From contig CAWCUK010000003.1 of the NCBI GenBank assembly GCA_963798775.1, positions 186,001 through 250,000 of the forward strand: a stretch of DNA of 64,000 nucleotides. The letters run 5' to 3'. This DNA is from CAWCUK01 sp963798775 (GTDB lineage Bacteria; Bacteroidota; Ignavibacteria; Ignavibacteriales; Ignavibacteriaceae). The notes beneath the pieces are model-generated. The model was not told the DNA's origin. It did no database searches and saw only the letters and a program-made list of their open reading frames with translations. Made by a program: the position numbers and the translations under genes. Of this stretch, positions 43,092 through 52,160 are shown piece after piece; position 1 is the first letter of the stretch; each line of letters starts with the position of its first letter.

Positions 43092-43952
43092 TTGAAAATA
43101 ACAAAGCAATTTACGAACCGGGAAAGTAAATCATTAGATCAGTATTTGCAGGAGATTGGCAAAGTTGATCTGTTAACCCCAGACCAAGAAGTTGAACTGG
43201 CGAGACGAATTAAAAAGGGGGATAGAATCGCGTTAGAAACTTTAACTCGTGCAAATTTAAGATTCGTGGTTAGTGTTGCTAAACAATTTCAAAATCAAGG
43301 ACTTTCATTAGGCGATTTAATTAACGAAGGAAATCTTGGTTTGATTAAAGCTGCTCAAAGATTTGACGAAACACGTGGATTTAAATTTATTTCTTACGCG
43401 GTTTGGTGGATCAGACAATCTATTATGCAGGCTATTGCTGAACATTCTAGAATTGTAAGACTTCCTCTTAACAGAGTCGGATCATTAGGAAAAATTGGTA
43501 AAGCTTATAGAGATTTAGAACAGGAATACGAAAGAAAACCTACCACAAGCGAACTTGCTCAAGAATTGGATATGAGTGCGGATGAAGTTGCTTATGCTCT
43601 TCAAATTGCCGGACGTCATGTTTCTATGGATGCACCGCTTAAAGACGGCGATGATTCAAAAAATAGTTTAATTGATATTATGGCTAATGATGATCAGCCG
43701 ACTCCTGATAATACTTTAATGAGAGAATCATTAAAGAATGAAGTAGCAAGCATTCTTTCTACTCTTTCAGAAAAGGAAGCTGAAGTTATTCGACTTTATT
43801 TTGGTATTAATAGTGAACGTTCCGCTACACTGGAAGAGATAGGCGAAAAATTTAATCTTACTCGTGAAAGAGTTAGACAAATTAAAGAAAAAGCTTTACG
43901 TAATTTACGCTACACACCAAAAAGCAATAATTTGAGAGCTTATCTAGGTTAA
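43092..43952 (+). CDS. rpoD: Primary RNA polymerase sigma factor (RpoD/SigA type)
   Basis: A 286-aa sigma-70 factor of the short Bacteroidota form. Region 1.2 ([20 protein letters not shown]), region 2 ([46 protein letters not shown]), region 3 ([20 protein letters not shown]) and region 4 ([43 protein letters not shown]) are all intact. There is no long N-terminal region 1.1. The start is TTG with TTAGGAG upstream, an unusual start codon for a vital gene but with no better option. It faces away from the receiver gene and is followed by a good terminator. This sigma factor fits the -33/-7 style promoters of Bacteroidota. Confidence 0.95.
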   Translation: MKITKQFTNRESKSLDQYLQEIGKVDLLTPDQEVELARRIKKGDRIALETLTRANLRFVVSVAKQFQNQGLSLGDLINEGNLGLIKAAQRFDETRGFKFISYAVWWIRQSIMQAIAEHSRIVRLPLNRVGSLGKIGKAYRDLEQEYERKPTTSELAQELDMSADEVAYALQIAGRHVSMDAPLKDGDDSKNSLIDIMANDDQPTPDNTLMRESLKNEVASILSTLSEKEAEVIRLYFGINSERSATLEEIGEKFNLTRERVRQIKEKALRNLRYTPKSNNLRAYLG

Positions 43953-43973
43953 TCTATTTTTTTGTGTTTATTT

Positions 43974-44006
43974 AATCCCTCTGCTGCTTAAGCGGAGGGA
44001 TTTTTT
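43974..44006 (+). terminator. Intrinsic terminator of the sigma-factor gene
   Basis: AATCCCTCTGCT/AGCGGAGGGATT stem (43974-44002) with GCTT loop, followed by TTTTTT. About 22 bp after the stop codon. Confidence 0.92.
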
Positions 44007-44118
44007 ATTTTAAAATGTTCTATAATTACAACTTTAAGATTTCATCATTTAAAAGTTCCATCTTTTTCAATCTTTTTGATATGAATCATTCACTCCTTTT
44101 TTTAGTATGCATGTTCCC

Positions 44119-44146
44119 TTGACATTTCAATACTATATTTTACTTT
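44119..44146 (+). promoter_or_regulatory. Possible promoter of the first DUF892 gene
   Basis: TTGACA (44119-44124) followed 16 bp later by TACTTT (44141-44146), about 40 bp before the start codon. Resembles a -35/-10 pair; Bacteroidota-type promoters differ in detail, so this is tentative. Confidence 0.3.
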
Positions 44147-44187
44147 TATTACTGACTCGATGACAAAAGATAGGAAAGGAGATAATA

Positions 44188-44679
44188 ATGCAAACAGACA
44201 AATTGAAAAGGTTATTTAAAGATGAATTAAGTGATATGTACAGCGCCGAAAAACAAATAGTAGACGCGCTTCCTAACTTAATCCAAACCGCATCTAATCA
44301 GGAATTAAGAAAAATTTTCAAAGATCATTTGGATGAAACCAAAAATCATGTCGATAGACTTGATCAGGTTTTTAAAGAAATAAATGAAAGCCCATCGGCA
44401 TCTAAATGTATTGCCATGGAAAATATAATCCGTGAAGGTGAACAAATGACCGATAAATTTTCTGATCCTGACGTACTTGACGCGGCAATCATTTCTGCGG
44501 CTCAAAGAATTGAGCACTATGAAATGGCTGTATACGGAACATTAAGAAATTATGCGTCGTTATTAAATATTGATCGCGCTGTAGGATTGCTTCAAAGTAC
44601 TCTTGATGAGGAAAAAGAAGCGGATAGTAAGCTTACCGAACTGGCCGAACATAGTATTAACATAGATGCTGTTAAGTAG
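44188..44679 (+). CDS. Ferritin-like DUF892 protein (YciE/YciF family), copy 1
   Basis: A 163-aa all-helical ferritin-like protein. Conserved blocks are LFKDELSDMYSAEKQIV (residues about 9-25), LRKIFKDHLDETKNHVDRL (about 50-68), MENIIREGEQM, and DAAIISAAQRIEHYEMAVYGTLR (about 90-112) with the Glu and His residues that bind two metal ions. The YciE/F family forms dimers and is stress-linked (osmotic and oxidative). AAAGGAGATAATA precedes the ATG. It is a single gene with its own terminator. A second copy lies at 48992-49483; the two share the same layout (roughly half the residues by eye) and are unlikely to be recent duplicates. Confidence 0.92.
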   Translation: MQTDKLKRLFKDELSDMYSAEKQIVDALPNLIQTASNQELRKIFKDHLDETKNHVDRLDQVFKEINESPSASKCIAMENIIREGEQMTDKFSDPDVLDAAIISAAQRIEHYEMAVYGTLRNYASLLNIDRAVGLLQSTLDEEKEADSKLTELAEHSINIDAVK

Positions 44680-44707
44680 GTTTATTCGATAAGTTGACGA
44701 AATAAAT

Positions 44708-44739
44708 AAGCCGGCTCAAAAAATGAGTCGGCTTTTTTT
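44708..44739 (+). terminator. Intrinsic terminator of DUF892 copy 1
   Basis: AAGCCGGCTCA (44708-44718) pairs with TGAGTCGGCTT (44724-44734) with one mismatch, followed by TTTTTTT. Lies 28 bp after the stop. Confidence 0.9.
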
Positions 44740-44749
44740 ATTAATAAAT

Positions 44750-46423
44750 CTATTGGTTCTGTTCTAAATCAATTTGAAAAACGGGTTTTATATCGACCGG
44801 TAAATCAGATAATTTTTTTCTTAAAGTTTCCATACTCGGGGAGCTAACTGCAAATTCAGCAATAAAGGATTTTGCTTCCTCATAATCTCCCGTGGCCTGA
44901 ATCATTAATACTTTGTTTGCAAGTTCTTTTAAGGCGGGATAAACTTTATCAAAATTTACTCTTACTTTTTCTGTTTCCGGATTAAATTCATACCCGCCCT
45001 TTTTTAAAAGATAATTATATATAATCGCGTTTCCGCCTCCGTGGGCTTCATTAATCCCAAATCGAACGGAACGAAAAATTCCCGCCAAAAAAGTTACATA
45101 TGTTTCTTTATCAAATGATTTTGGATAAACTCCCTTTTCAATCATAAAGATATTGTTATACATTCCTAAAATATCTGCCTTGCATTCCTCAAGAGTTGAG
45201 TATGTTTCTTTTAAAGCTTTACTAACTTCGGTTTTTTTGCCGCTTATTGTAATAAAACCCGGGCCTACTCCGTGAGACATTTCATGCATTAAAGTATGGT
45301 TGAAAAATCCCGGGAAAGTTACATATTTTAGCTGATTTTCATCAAGTACAATTTTTGCTATAGGTTTTAGGAGCTTTTCAAATTTCGCTTCATGAAAATT
45401 TTTAAGCATTACTTTTTTAGAACCTTTAGCGGCACGGACTCTTTCATCATTCGGAAGATTAAAAGCTAATGTTTGAACTGCCGCTTTTGTATCGCCGCCG
45501 GAATATACTTCGTCAACTACTACTATCGGTGATTCAGAGCCGCGCTCTGTGTTTTTATATTTATCTTCAATCGGAAGATGATTTTCAATATCTTTTAAAT
45601 AATTAGCGAATTTTTCCAGCATTGCACTTTCTTCGGGATCTTTTATTGTTAAAAAACTTTCAAAGGAAGCTTTATAATTAAAAAGTCCGTCTTCATATAC
45701 TTCATACGGCCCTATTACAACTTCTATATCATTTTCTTTTACATCCATCCAGGCCATATCGCTGTCAAAATAATCATTAGTTTTAAATGCTTTTGCTCTA
45801 AGTTTCAAATATTTTTTTAATGAAGTATTGTCCGCATGTTCCGCCGCTTCGTTCAATAGTTCGGATGCTTTCTCTAAATCATCTTTATAAAATTCTGAAT
45901 AGGGGACAGCGGTAAGTTTTCCGTCCGTTCTCCTGATGACTGTAAAACTTGAGGTAAAATCTTTTTCATCTTCGGGATGTTCTTTTATCCATTTGTTAAA
46001 TTCTTCTTTGCTCATATCCGCGGGATAAAAATTAGCGCCCAAAGGTTTCTCTTCGCTGCCGATAAATGGTTTGTCATGATCAAGCCTGTCAAAAGGGCCG
46101 AACATAATATCAAAATAAGCGAGTTTTAATTTATCCTCTTTTGAATCGGATTTTTCCAAGCGAGCTTTTATCTCCTCGTTTTTTTCATAAACCTGGCCTA
46201 AATAAATTGAGTCTATAATTTTTGTGACTTCATATAATTTTTGCATGACAATTTTCTGGTTTTGATCAAGCCGCGTAGTATCATATTTAATATTAACAGG
46301 CGCGAATTGCGCAATCTTTTCCTTCAGCATTTTATCTTCCTTTATTTGTTGAGCCATTACTTTATTATTAGGAACCGCAGCCGCGAGTATAAATAAAATT
46401 AATAATGATGAAAATATTTTCAT
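44750..46423 (-). CDS. Exported dipeptidyl-peptidase III-like metallopeptidase (M49-like)
   Basis: A 557-aa protein (start at ATG 46423, giving a signal peptide MKIFSSLLILFILAA ... MAQ; the longer reading starts with TTG and has no site). The zinc motif is HTLMHEMSHGVGPG (HEXXH, about residue 380-394), with the third ligand in TLEECKADILGMYNN (about 405-420). The remainder (FGPFDRLDHDKPFIG, PGFFNHTLMH) matches the family that includes dipeptidyl-peptidase III-related proteins in Bacteroidota, often mislabelled dihydrofolate reductase. True DPP III has HEXXGH, so this HEXXH form is a divergent branch. It probably trims peptides in the periplasm or outside. Alone, reverse strand. Confidence 0.75.
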   Translation of the reverse strand: MKIFSSLLILFILAAAVPNNKVMAQQIKEDKMLKEKIAQFAPVNIKYDTTRLDQNQKIVMQKLYEVTKIIDSIYLGQVYEKNEEIKARLEKSDSKEDKLKLAYFDIMFGPFDRLDHDKPFIGSEEKPLGANFYPADMSKEEFNKWIKEHPEDEKDFTSSFTVIRRTDGKLTAVPYSEFYKDDLEKASELLNEAAEHADNTSLKKYLKLRAKAFKTNDYFDSDMAWMDVKENDIEVVIGPYEVYEDGLFNYKASFESFLTIKDPEESAMLEKFANYLKDIENHLPIEDKYKNTERGSESPIVVVDEVYSGGDTKAAVQTLAFNLPNDERVRAAKGSKKVMLKNFHEAKFEKLLKPIAKIVLDENQLKYVTFPGFFNHTLMHEMSHGVGPGFITISGKKTEVSKALKETYSTLEECKADILGMYNNIFMIEKGVYPKSFDKETYVTFLAGIFRSVRFGINEAHGGGNAIIYNYLLKKGGYEFNPETEKVRVNFDKVYPALKELANKVLMIQATGDYEEAKSFIAEFAVSSPSMETLRKKLSDLPVDIKPVFQIDLEQNQ

Positions 46424-46515
46424 TCTTTTTACCCGATTTGTTATTGAAGAAATTTTCAACAAATATAAAAAGATTTAATATAAGATAGGTTGAAGGAGAG
46501 TATCTACTTTAAAAG

Positions 46516-46551
46516 AAAAAAAAGTGCGGCTTTTACAAATAAAACCGCACT
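46516..46551 (-). terminator. Intrinsic terminator of the small exported HEAT-like gene
   Basis: Reverse strand AGTGCGG and CCGCACT stem (46523-46529 and 46545-46551), followed by eight T residues (46516-46523 complement). Confidence 0.85.
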
Positions 46552-46558
46552 AAACATT

Positions 46559-46954
46559 TTAGCGGAATGCCGCTTCATTTTCGGCAGCATATTGATTTAC
46601 AAGCGCTTTGCACATGTTATTAAATTTATTCGGTTTGTTTTCGATAGCAAATTCCTGCACGGCTTCCATTCCTTTAGTATTTCCGATTTTATAAAGAGAA
46701 AGCGCGGCTAATATTTTTATATCTTCTCTCTTTTCTGTTCTTAATATTTTTATTAATTCATCCACCAAAACTTCTACTCTGTAAAATCCTGCTTGATATA
46801 TTCCGCTTTTTTTCAATCCTACATTTTCAGATTTAACGGCATTATATAAGGTCCTATACGTGTTTTCATTTATTTTATTATTTGCCGATTGAGCAAAATT
46901 ATTTGCGGTGAATAATAAAACGGCCATTGCGAATGCTGCTACTATAGTTCTCAT
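46559..46954 (-). CDS. Small exported helical (HEAT-like) protein
   Basis: A 131-aa protein with a signal peptide (MRTIVAAFAMAVLLF, cleavage around NFAQS). The mature part is about 110 residues and reads as three or four helix pairs: LYNAVKSENVGLKKSGIYQAG, VEVLVDELIKILRTEKRED, IKILAALSLYKIGNTKG, AVQEFAIENKPNKF. The 'IKILAALSLYKIG' piece is typical of HEAT/armadillo repeats. Such tiny periplasmic proteins are common in Ignavibacteria and Bacteroidota without known role. Terminator follows. No neighbour in the same transcript. Confidence 0.65.
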   Translation of the reverse strand: MRTIVAAFAMAVLLFTANNFAQSANNKINENTYRTLYNAVKSENVGLKKSGIYQAGFYRVEVLVDELIKILRTEKREDIKILAALSLYKIGNTKGMEAVQEFAIENKPNKFNNMCKALVNQYAAENEAAFR

Positions 46955-47111
46955 TTTTTATCCTTTCTGTTTAATTTCATTTGTTATGACAATAGAACAG
47001 AAAGTCCGGTTACCGAAAGTATATGAACGGCATGTTTTCTAAATAAATGGAATCAATGCTAAAAAAACGGTTATATTTTAAATGATCGTGAAAAAGACGG
47101 ACAAGAAAGAA

Positions 47112-47879
47112 TTATCTTTCAACAGAAAGTGCTGCGCCGATTATTCCCGCTTCATTTTGATTTCCCGCCGGCCGAATCGGAGTTTTAATTTCTAAATACT
47201 TTGAAAATTTTTCAAACTTCTTGCTTACTCCGCCGCCTATAATTATCAAATCAGGAGAAATTAATTTTTCCATTGTTAATAAATATTCATTTACACGCTT
47301 GCCCCATTTCTTCCATTTTAAGTCTTTATTTTCGCGTACAGCGTTTGCCGCTCTTTTCTCTGCTTCTTTTCCTCTGATTTCGATATGTCCGAATTCCGTA
47401 TTCTCAACAAGTTTTCCATCAACAAATAACGCTGAACCAATTCCGGTTCCTAAAGTTAAAATTAAAACAATACCTTCCTTATTAAAATTTCCTTCTAACG
47501 CGGCACCGAATTTCATTTCAGCTAACCCGGCGGCATCGGCGTCGTTTATTATTGAGACTTTACTCTTTGTAAACTTTTTCAGTCTGCATGATAAATCAAT
47601 TCCAACCCAAAGCGGCGAAAGATTGGCGGCAGTATGAATAACTCCTTTTTTTACGACTCCCGGAAAACCGCATCCAATTTCATCTTTCCATTTAAATTTG
47701 GTTATTAATTTATCAATAATTTCCAGCATCTCTAAAGGTTCCGCTGAAGCAGGTGTTTCAATTCTTTCTCTGTCTTTTAGCAATTTTCCATTTTCAACGT
47801 CTACCGGGGCGGCTTTAATTCCTGACCCGCCCACATCTATTCCTAAAATGCTTTTGGTTTTACTTTTTGCTGCAGTCAT
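47112..47879 (-). CDS. ppgK: Polyphosphate glucokinase (ROK family)
   Basis: A 255-aa ROK kinase with ILGIDVGGSGIKAAPVDVENG (phosphate site), the GCGFPGVVKKGVIHTAANLSP block, VSIINDADAAGLAEMKFGA (catalytic Asp in DADAAG) and ILTLGTGIGSALFVDG. The GSGIKAAPVDVENG stretch and length are those of strictly polyphosphate/ATP glucokinases of the PpgK type. It phosphorylates glucose to glucose-6-phosphate using polyphosphate, which suits a cell that carries GH15 enzymes releasing glucose and other glucan-degrading enzymes in the window. AAGGAAATGA precedes the ATG. It stands as a single reverse gene. Confidence 0.9.
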   Translation of the reverse strand: MTAAKSKTKSILGIDVGGSGIKAAPVDVENGKLLKDRERIETPASAEPLEMLEIIDKLITKFKWKDEIGCGFPGVVKKGVIHTAANLSPLWVGIDLSCRLKKFTKSKVSIINDADAAGLAEMKFGAALEGNFNKEGIVLILTLGTGIGSALFVDGKLVENTEFGHIEIRGKEAEKRAANAVRENKDLKWKKWGKRVNEYLLTMEKLISPDLIIIGGGVSKKFEKFSKYLEIKTPIRPAGNQNEAGIIGAALSVER

Positions 47880-47957
47880 TCATTTCCTTTTTTTATAATT
47901 CAAATTTTATACTTTTTTTACGATAAATTTATCAATCACTAAATGATGTGAATCAAG

Positions 47958-48716
47958 TTAACCTTTTGCAGTTACGCCTCCGTCTATGACTAATTCACTG
48001 CCGGTAACAAACTTTGATTCGTCGGAAGCGAGATATAAAATTCCGTACGCAACATCAATAGGCTCGCCAATATGTTTAAGCGGAAATTCCTTTCCCAATT
48101 CTTTAAGAGATTCGTCAAATTTATCAGCGCCGTATTCAGCCATTTCGGTATGAATATAGCCCGGGTGAACAGAATTTATTCTAACTTTTTTTTCGGCGTA
48201 TTCAATCGCGGCAACCTTAGAAAGAATTCTTACCGCGCCCTTACTTCCGCCATATACAGCATGACCAACCGAACCGACTATTCCGTCCATTGATGACATA
48301 TTTATTATTGAACCTTTGCCTTGTTTTGCCATAATCGGAGCGCAGTATTTTATTCCCCATAAAACTCCGTTAAAATTAACGGCAAAAATTTTATGAATAT
48401 CTTCCGGAGTTGTTTTTTCAACATCTTTAATTAAATAAAGTCCGGCATTATTTACCAGAACATCTATTTGATAAAATTCTGATAATGTTTTCTCGATTAA
48501 ATTTTCCCAATTATTTTCTAATGAAACATCGGTTTTTATAAAAGCTGCTTTTCCTTTGGAATGTTTAATTTGATCTGCTGTCATTTTTCCCTTTGGCTCG
48601 TCTATATCAGCGATAATAACAACAGCGCCCTCTTTAGCTAATAATTTGGCAGTCGCTTCACCAATTCCTTTTGCGCCGCCGGTTACAACAACAATTTTTC
48701 CGCTTACTCTTCCCAT
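47958..48716 (-). CDS. Classical SDR dehydrogenase (3-oxoacyl-ACP reductase-like)
   Basis: A 252-aa SDR; start at 48716 (AAAAGGATTTTCA upstream), since the extension to 48824 reads as unrelated sequence. Motifs: VVTGGAKGIGEATAKLL (TGxxxGxG), DVLVNNAGLYL (NNAG), GSIINMSSMDG, the catalytic Tyr-Lys in VYGGSKGAVR, and a C-terminal ITSELVIDGG-like GSELVIDGGVTAKG. This is the form used for sugar, steroid or fatty-acid carbonyls; the substrate is not clear. No partner gene is close, so only the general dehydrogenase role is supported. Confidence 0.88.
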   Translation of the reverse strand: MGRVSGKIVVVTGGAKGIGEATAKLLAKEGAVVIIADIDEPKGKMTADQIKHSKGKAAFIKTDVSLENNWENLIEKTLSEFYQIDVLVNNAGLYLIKDVEKTTPEDIHKIFAVNFNGVLWGIKYCAPIMAKQGKGSIINMSSMDGIVGSVGHAVYGGSKGAVRILSKVAAIEYAEKKVRINSVHPGYIHTEMAEYGADKFDESLKELGKEFPLKHIGEPIDVAYGILYLASDESKFVTGSELVIDGGVTAKG

Positions 48717-48942
48717 TGAAAATCCTTTTATTAAAAAGATAAAGTATCCGTTCATAAAATAAGGTGAATTGACGCAAAAGTTATTTATAGGGATTTTATC
48801 AAAGCAAGTCTTTAAAAACCTCACTTCTTCCTGAAGTATTATAAACCACAGAGAACATCTTATGAACTAGAATAAATGCGTAAATACATTTTATACGAAC
48901 AAATATTTTATAGCTTAAGTATGTGAAAATTTTCAAGTAGTG

Positions 48943-48954
48943 ACACGATCGTGT
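48943..48954. promoter_or_regulatory. Perfect 12-bp palindrome ACACGATCGTGT upstream of DUF892 copy 2
   Basis: ACACGATCGTGT reads identically on both strands, 38 bp before the ATG, embedded in TGACACGATCGTGTAA. It is the kind of short symmetrical site bound by TetR- or MarR-type repressors. No repressor gene is adjacent, so this is a site prediction only. Confidence 0.45.
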
Positions 48955-48991
48955 AATAAAAAATTGTATTATAAAATAAGGAGTTGAGACG

Positions 48992-49483
48992 ATGGCAGTA
49001 AAATCATTAAAAGATCTTTTTGCCGATGAAATAAAAGATCTGTATAGCGCGGAAAAACAAATTACTTTAGCGCTTCCCAAAATGGCCGATAAAGCTAGAT
49101 CAAGAGATTTAAAGAATGCTTTTCAAGAACATTTAAAACAAACGGAAAACCACATAAACCGTTTAGAAAAAGTATTTGATGAATTAGGTATTTCTCCGAA
49201 AGGAAAAAAATGCGAAGCCATGGAAGGTATTATTAATGAAGGCGAAGATATGATGAAGGAAGCTGAAAATTCCGAGGTTATGGATGCCGCATTAATTTCA
49301 GCAGCACAAAAGGTGGAGCATTATGAAATGGCTTCTTACGGAACAGTAAGAACTTACGCAGAGCAGTTAGGTTTAAAAAATTCCAGAAAACTTCTGCAGG
49401 ATACTTTAGATGAAGAATCTAAGACCAATGAAAAGTTAACTAATTTAGCTTTACATAACATAAATGAAGAAGCTGTGAAATAA
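48992..49483 (+). CDS. Ferritin-like DUF892 protein (YciE/YciF family), copy 2
   Basis: A 163-aa protein with LFADEIKDLYSAEKQITLALP, LKNAFQEHLKQTENHINRLE, MEGIINEGEDMM and DAALISAAQKVEHYEMASYGTVR, the same metal-binding plan and length as copy 1 (44188-44679) but different enough that both look old. AAGGAGTTGAGACG precedes the ATG. A perfect palindrome lies upstream, suggesting its own repressor, whereas copy 1 has a TTGACA-like promoter; the two may answer to different stresses. A long two-part terminator follows. Confidence 0.92.
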   Translation: MAVKSLKDLFADEIKDLYSAEKQITLALPKMADKARSRDLKNAFQEHLKQTENHINRLEKVFDELGISPKGKKCEAMEGIINEGEDMMKEAENSEVMDAALISAAQKVEHYEMASYGTVRTYAEQLGLKNSRKLLQDTLDEESKTNEKLTNLALHNINEEAVK

Positions 49484-49490
49484 TTTTTCG

Positions 49491-49568
49491 AAGCCGTAAT
49501 TTTTAAGAAAAAATTAAAGGTTGATGTGGTAATAATCTTTAAAAGATTCTAAAAATTATGGCTTTTTT
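49491..49568. terminator. Nested bidirectional terminator
   Basis: AAGCCGTAATTTTT (49491-49504) pairs with AAAAATTATGGCTT (49551-49564), and AATCTTT/AAAGATT pairs inside (49534-49548). TTTTTT follows on the forward strand. It ends DUF892 copy 2 and the convergent deacetylase gene. Confidence 0.8.
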
Positions 49569-49572
49569 AGTT

Positions 49573-51198
49573 TTATGGGGAATATGAATTATTCACATCT
49601 CCTGCCGCAAGTCCTTCACTGTTAAATACTGCATCCGATGAGTTTAAATCTATTTGCGAATTTTGCGGATAGAAAACCCAATCATCCTGTTTAAAGGATG
49701 AGATCTTTTTTGAAAATCTTCTTAAAACTAATAGAGCATCGGTTGCATTTACTGTTCCGTTATTATTTACATCGGCTGCTTTTAACTGAAGTGAATCTAA
49801 TTTCTCTTCTTCCGTAAATGATTTTAATATAATAAGAGCATCCGTTGAATTTGAACCTCCCCAATCATCTTCTTTTTTTAGAGAAATATTATATTCCCCG
49901 GGTCTTAAATTTGTAAAAGAATAACTTCCAAAAGCATCGGTAACAGCTGATTTTTGAACATTATCCGATGTTAAAGTTATTTCCACATTCTGCACCGGTT
50001 TTTGGGGATTATTATGATAAGTTATTTTCCCCTTAATGCTGCATGCGCTTGCAATAATTCCGTTTTGTAATTTTAAATTTCCGCCGTCCGGAATTAGCTT
50101 TGTTGTAACTATATTATTTACTCCGTCAAAATGAGCCGCAACAATTTCAGTTTTTTCACCTTGACTAACGGAAACATTTTGCCAGTCGGTAGGAACTATT
50201 ATATCTACAGTTAAAGGGAAATTATAAATTGCGTTATCTAAATCATCATGCGCATTAATTTCAATTTGAGATTCATCCGAAGCAATTATTTCATATTGAA
50301 AATTATCTCTTTCTTTTATATAACGGGTAATGTTTCCGACAGTAGATACCCAAATATCATCTTGTTCATTTTTGCCTTTAATCCAGCTGCACAAATCGGT
50401 AAACCATTCTGTTGTTAATGGATAATAAGAGCCAAAATTAAGAGCTTTTTGTAATTCCGAAAATGGATAAATTTCATGTGCCATTAAAACCGCCCATTTA
50501 CCCTCATCAATGGCTGTCTGAACATAATTTTTAAATGCATCTAATTCATCTAAATCATCATCAGTTGAATTTCTTGGGAGATTGAAATTATTAACTCTTG
50601 AATGAATGCTGTACCATTCATTTCCTGTAAACGAAGAATTAGATACTAAGTCCGAACCGTCTCTTCCATTTTCATAATAATTTTTTACAATGGCGTCAAC
50701 TGTCGCGTTATGCTCGGTATACGGGTAGGCCAATGAAATACATTTGTATCCGGGAATTTTATCCTCAATTACTTTTTTACTTTCGGAAAGTTCATATACT
50801 AAAGTATTAGGAGTAAATTCATCACCAATTTCCAAAGTGGGCAAATGCGGATGAGTAACTGTATGGGAAGCTATTTCATGACCTTCGGCAGCCATTTCCC
50901 TAAATTCTTTCCATGTACCGTAGCGCCAAATATTTCCTATGCTATCTGTCAGTCCGCTGGAGATCAAATAAAATGTGCCTTTAAAATTAAATTCTTCCAG
51001 TATTGGTTTTGCGTAATCGTATTGAGTCTGAAATCCATCATCAAATGTAAATGAAAAAGCAGATTTTTTCCCGTCGGCCCATTTTGTTACCGAAACATTT
51101 CCGGTTTGCTGAGCCGATAAAGGAAACGAAATAATCAGAATAATAAATATCAATAATAATACTGGCTGTAATTTCAGAACTCTTTCATTTTTAAACAT
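49573..51198 (-). CDS. Secreted polysaccharide deacetylase with dockerin-like tail
   Basis: A 541-aa protein with signal peptide (about residues 1-30, FPLSAQQ). NodB-type deacetylase (CE4) domain from about 45: SFTFDDGFQTQYDYAKPIL (metal Asp) and HEIASHTVTHPHLP (two His), then the remaining motifs around SLAYPYTEHNATV. A carboxypeptidase-regulatory-like beta domain (about 370-430) and a dockerin-like tail follow, AADVNNNGTVNATDALLVLRRF then GLAAGDVNNSYSP at the end. The target is likely N-acetyl groups on chitin-like or surface glycans. The tail resembles dockerin type I with the last loop shortened, and no T9SS domain is present, so anchoring may be by a cohesin-like partner such as 7233-8084 (inference). 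Confidence 0.87.
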   Translation of the reverse strand: MFKNERVLKLQPVLLLIFIILIISFPLSAQQTGNVSVTKWADGKKSAFSFTFDDGFQTQYDYAKPILEEFNFKGTFYLISSGLTDSIGNIWRYGTWKEFREMAAEGHEIASHTVTHPHLPTLEIGDEFTPNTLVYELSESKKVIEDKIPGYKCISLAYPYTEHNATVDAIVKNYYENGRDGSDLVSNSSFTGNEWYSIHSRVNNFNLPRNSTDDDLDELDAFKNYVQTAIDEGKWAVLMAHEIYPFSELQKALNFGSYYPLTTEWFTDLCSWIKGKNEQDDIWVSTVGNITRYIKERDNFQYEIIASDESQIEINAHDDLDNAIYNFPLTVDIIVPTDWQNVSVSQGEKTEIVAAHFDGVNNIVTTKLIPDGGNLKLQNGIIASACSIKGKITYHNNPQKPVQNVEITLTSDNVQKSAVTDAFGSYSFTNLRPGEYNISLKKEDDWGGSNSTDALIILKSFTEEEKLDSLQLKAADVNNNGTVNATDALLVLRRFSKKISSFKQDDWVFYPQNSQIDLNSSDAVFNSEGLAAGDVNNSYSP

Positions 51199-51402
51199 AT
51201 TTAGGAATCTTTTTCTGTTTTTTCTATGGTTTTGAATTAATATGAGATGTTAAAATTATTTTAAGACAATTTTTTACATCAAATCTTAGCTAAATTTGAA
51301 ATTAGGTTAAGAAAAATCACTTTCTAAAAAATTTATATTTTAATAAAATCAAATACTGCGCCAGAAAGAAAGTTTGTCATTCACCACGAATTAATTTAAA
51401 AC

Positions 51403-51975
51403 TCAAACTTCAAGTAATCTTATCATTTTTAATAATGCGGAATTTTTAGGAAGTGATTTAAGCGGCGGGGCTGAAAATGTAAGTATTCTTACATAATTAA
51501 TTTCCTCTAATGTTAAGACTTCTTTTCTCATTATCTTTTTCATAAGAAGTACAGCAGTCGCCGTTTTTAAAGTATTGGCCTTAACACGGATTGTATTCGG
51601 AGAATATCTTCCGGGATGAATATGAACAAATCTTTCCTTAAACTTCCCGAGCCGAAGCGTCCATACTGAATCGTCTTCTAAAGAAATTAATTTAAATTTT
51701 TTTTCGCTTATCCATTTTCTGAAAATTTCATAATTCAGTAAATCCCAATCGTTAAGTTTGCCTAAAATAATTCCGGATATTTCTCGCGGGGAAAGTTTGC
51801 CGGTATAAAGATCCATTTGAGAATCACCTATTAAAAGCAGCTTATTCTTCAAAAAAATAAACGCGTCTTCAGGATTTCTTACAGATTTTTTAACGGAAGA
51901 TTTAATAAATCCTAAATGATGTTTCCAGCAGTTCAGCAGAATAGGAGGCGGAACTATTTTTAGATAGTCTTCCAT
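51403..51975 (-). CDS. Uncharacterised protein
   Basis: A 190-aa protein starting MEDYLKIVPPPILLNCWKHH (start at ATG 51975; the longer reading would start at a TTG). It has no signal peptide and only a modest hydrophobic content. The middle has SPREISGIILGKLNDWDLLNYEIFRKW and GKFKERFVHIHPGRYSPN, then TLKTATAVLLMKKIM and a final LLKMIRLLEV. I do not recognise the family. It lies between the deacetylase and the forward aminotransferase/PEPCK operon in the reverse direction, 204 bp from the deacetylase. Confidence 0.6.
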   Translation of the reverse strand: MEDYLKIVPPPILLNCWKHHLGFIKSSVKKSVRNPEDAFIFLKNKLLLIGDSQMDLYTGKLSPREISGIILGKLNDWDLLNYEIFRKWISEKKFKLISLEDDSVWTLRLGKFKERFVHIHPGRYSPNTIRVKANTLKTATAVLLMKKIMRKEVLTLEEINYVRILTFSAPPLKSLPKNSALLKMIRLLEV

Positions 51976-52160
51976 GCAAAACCACAATTTTATGCGGAAT
52001 TTATAAATAATTTTTAAAAGTTATCTCTTTATTATGCATATCATTAAAAATTATTGCTTCTTTTAGCATTATATCTTGACTCTAAAACCAGCTGAAGATA
52101 TGTTGCATATGTAAATCACATCTTAAATATAAGGGACATTTATGGAAGGGGAATTCTAAA

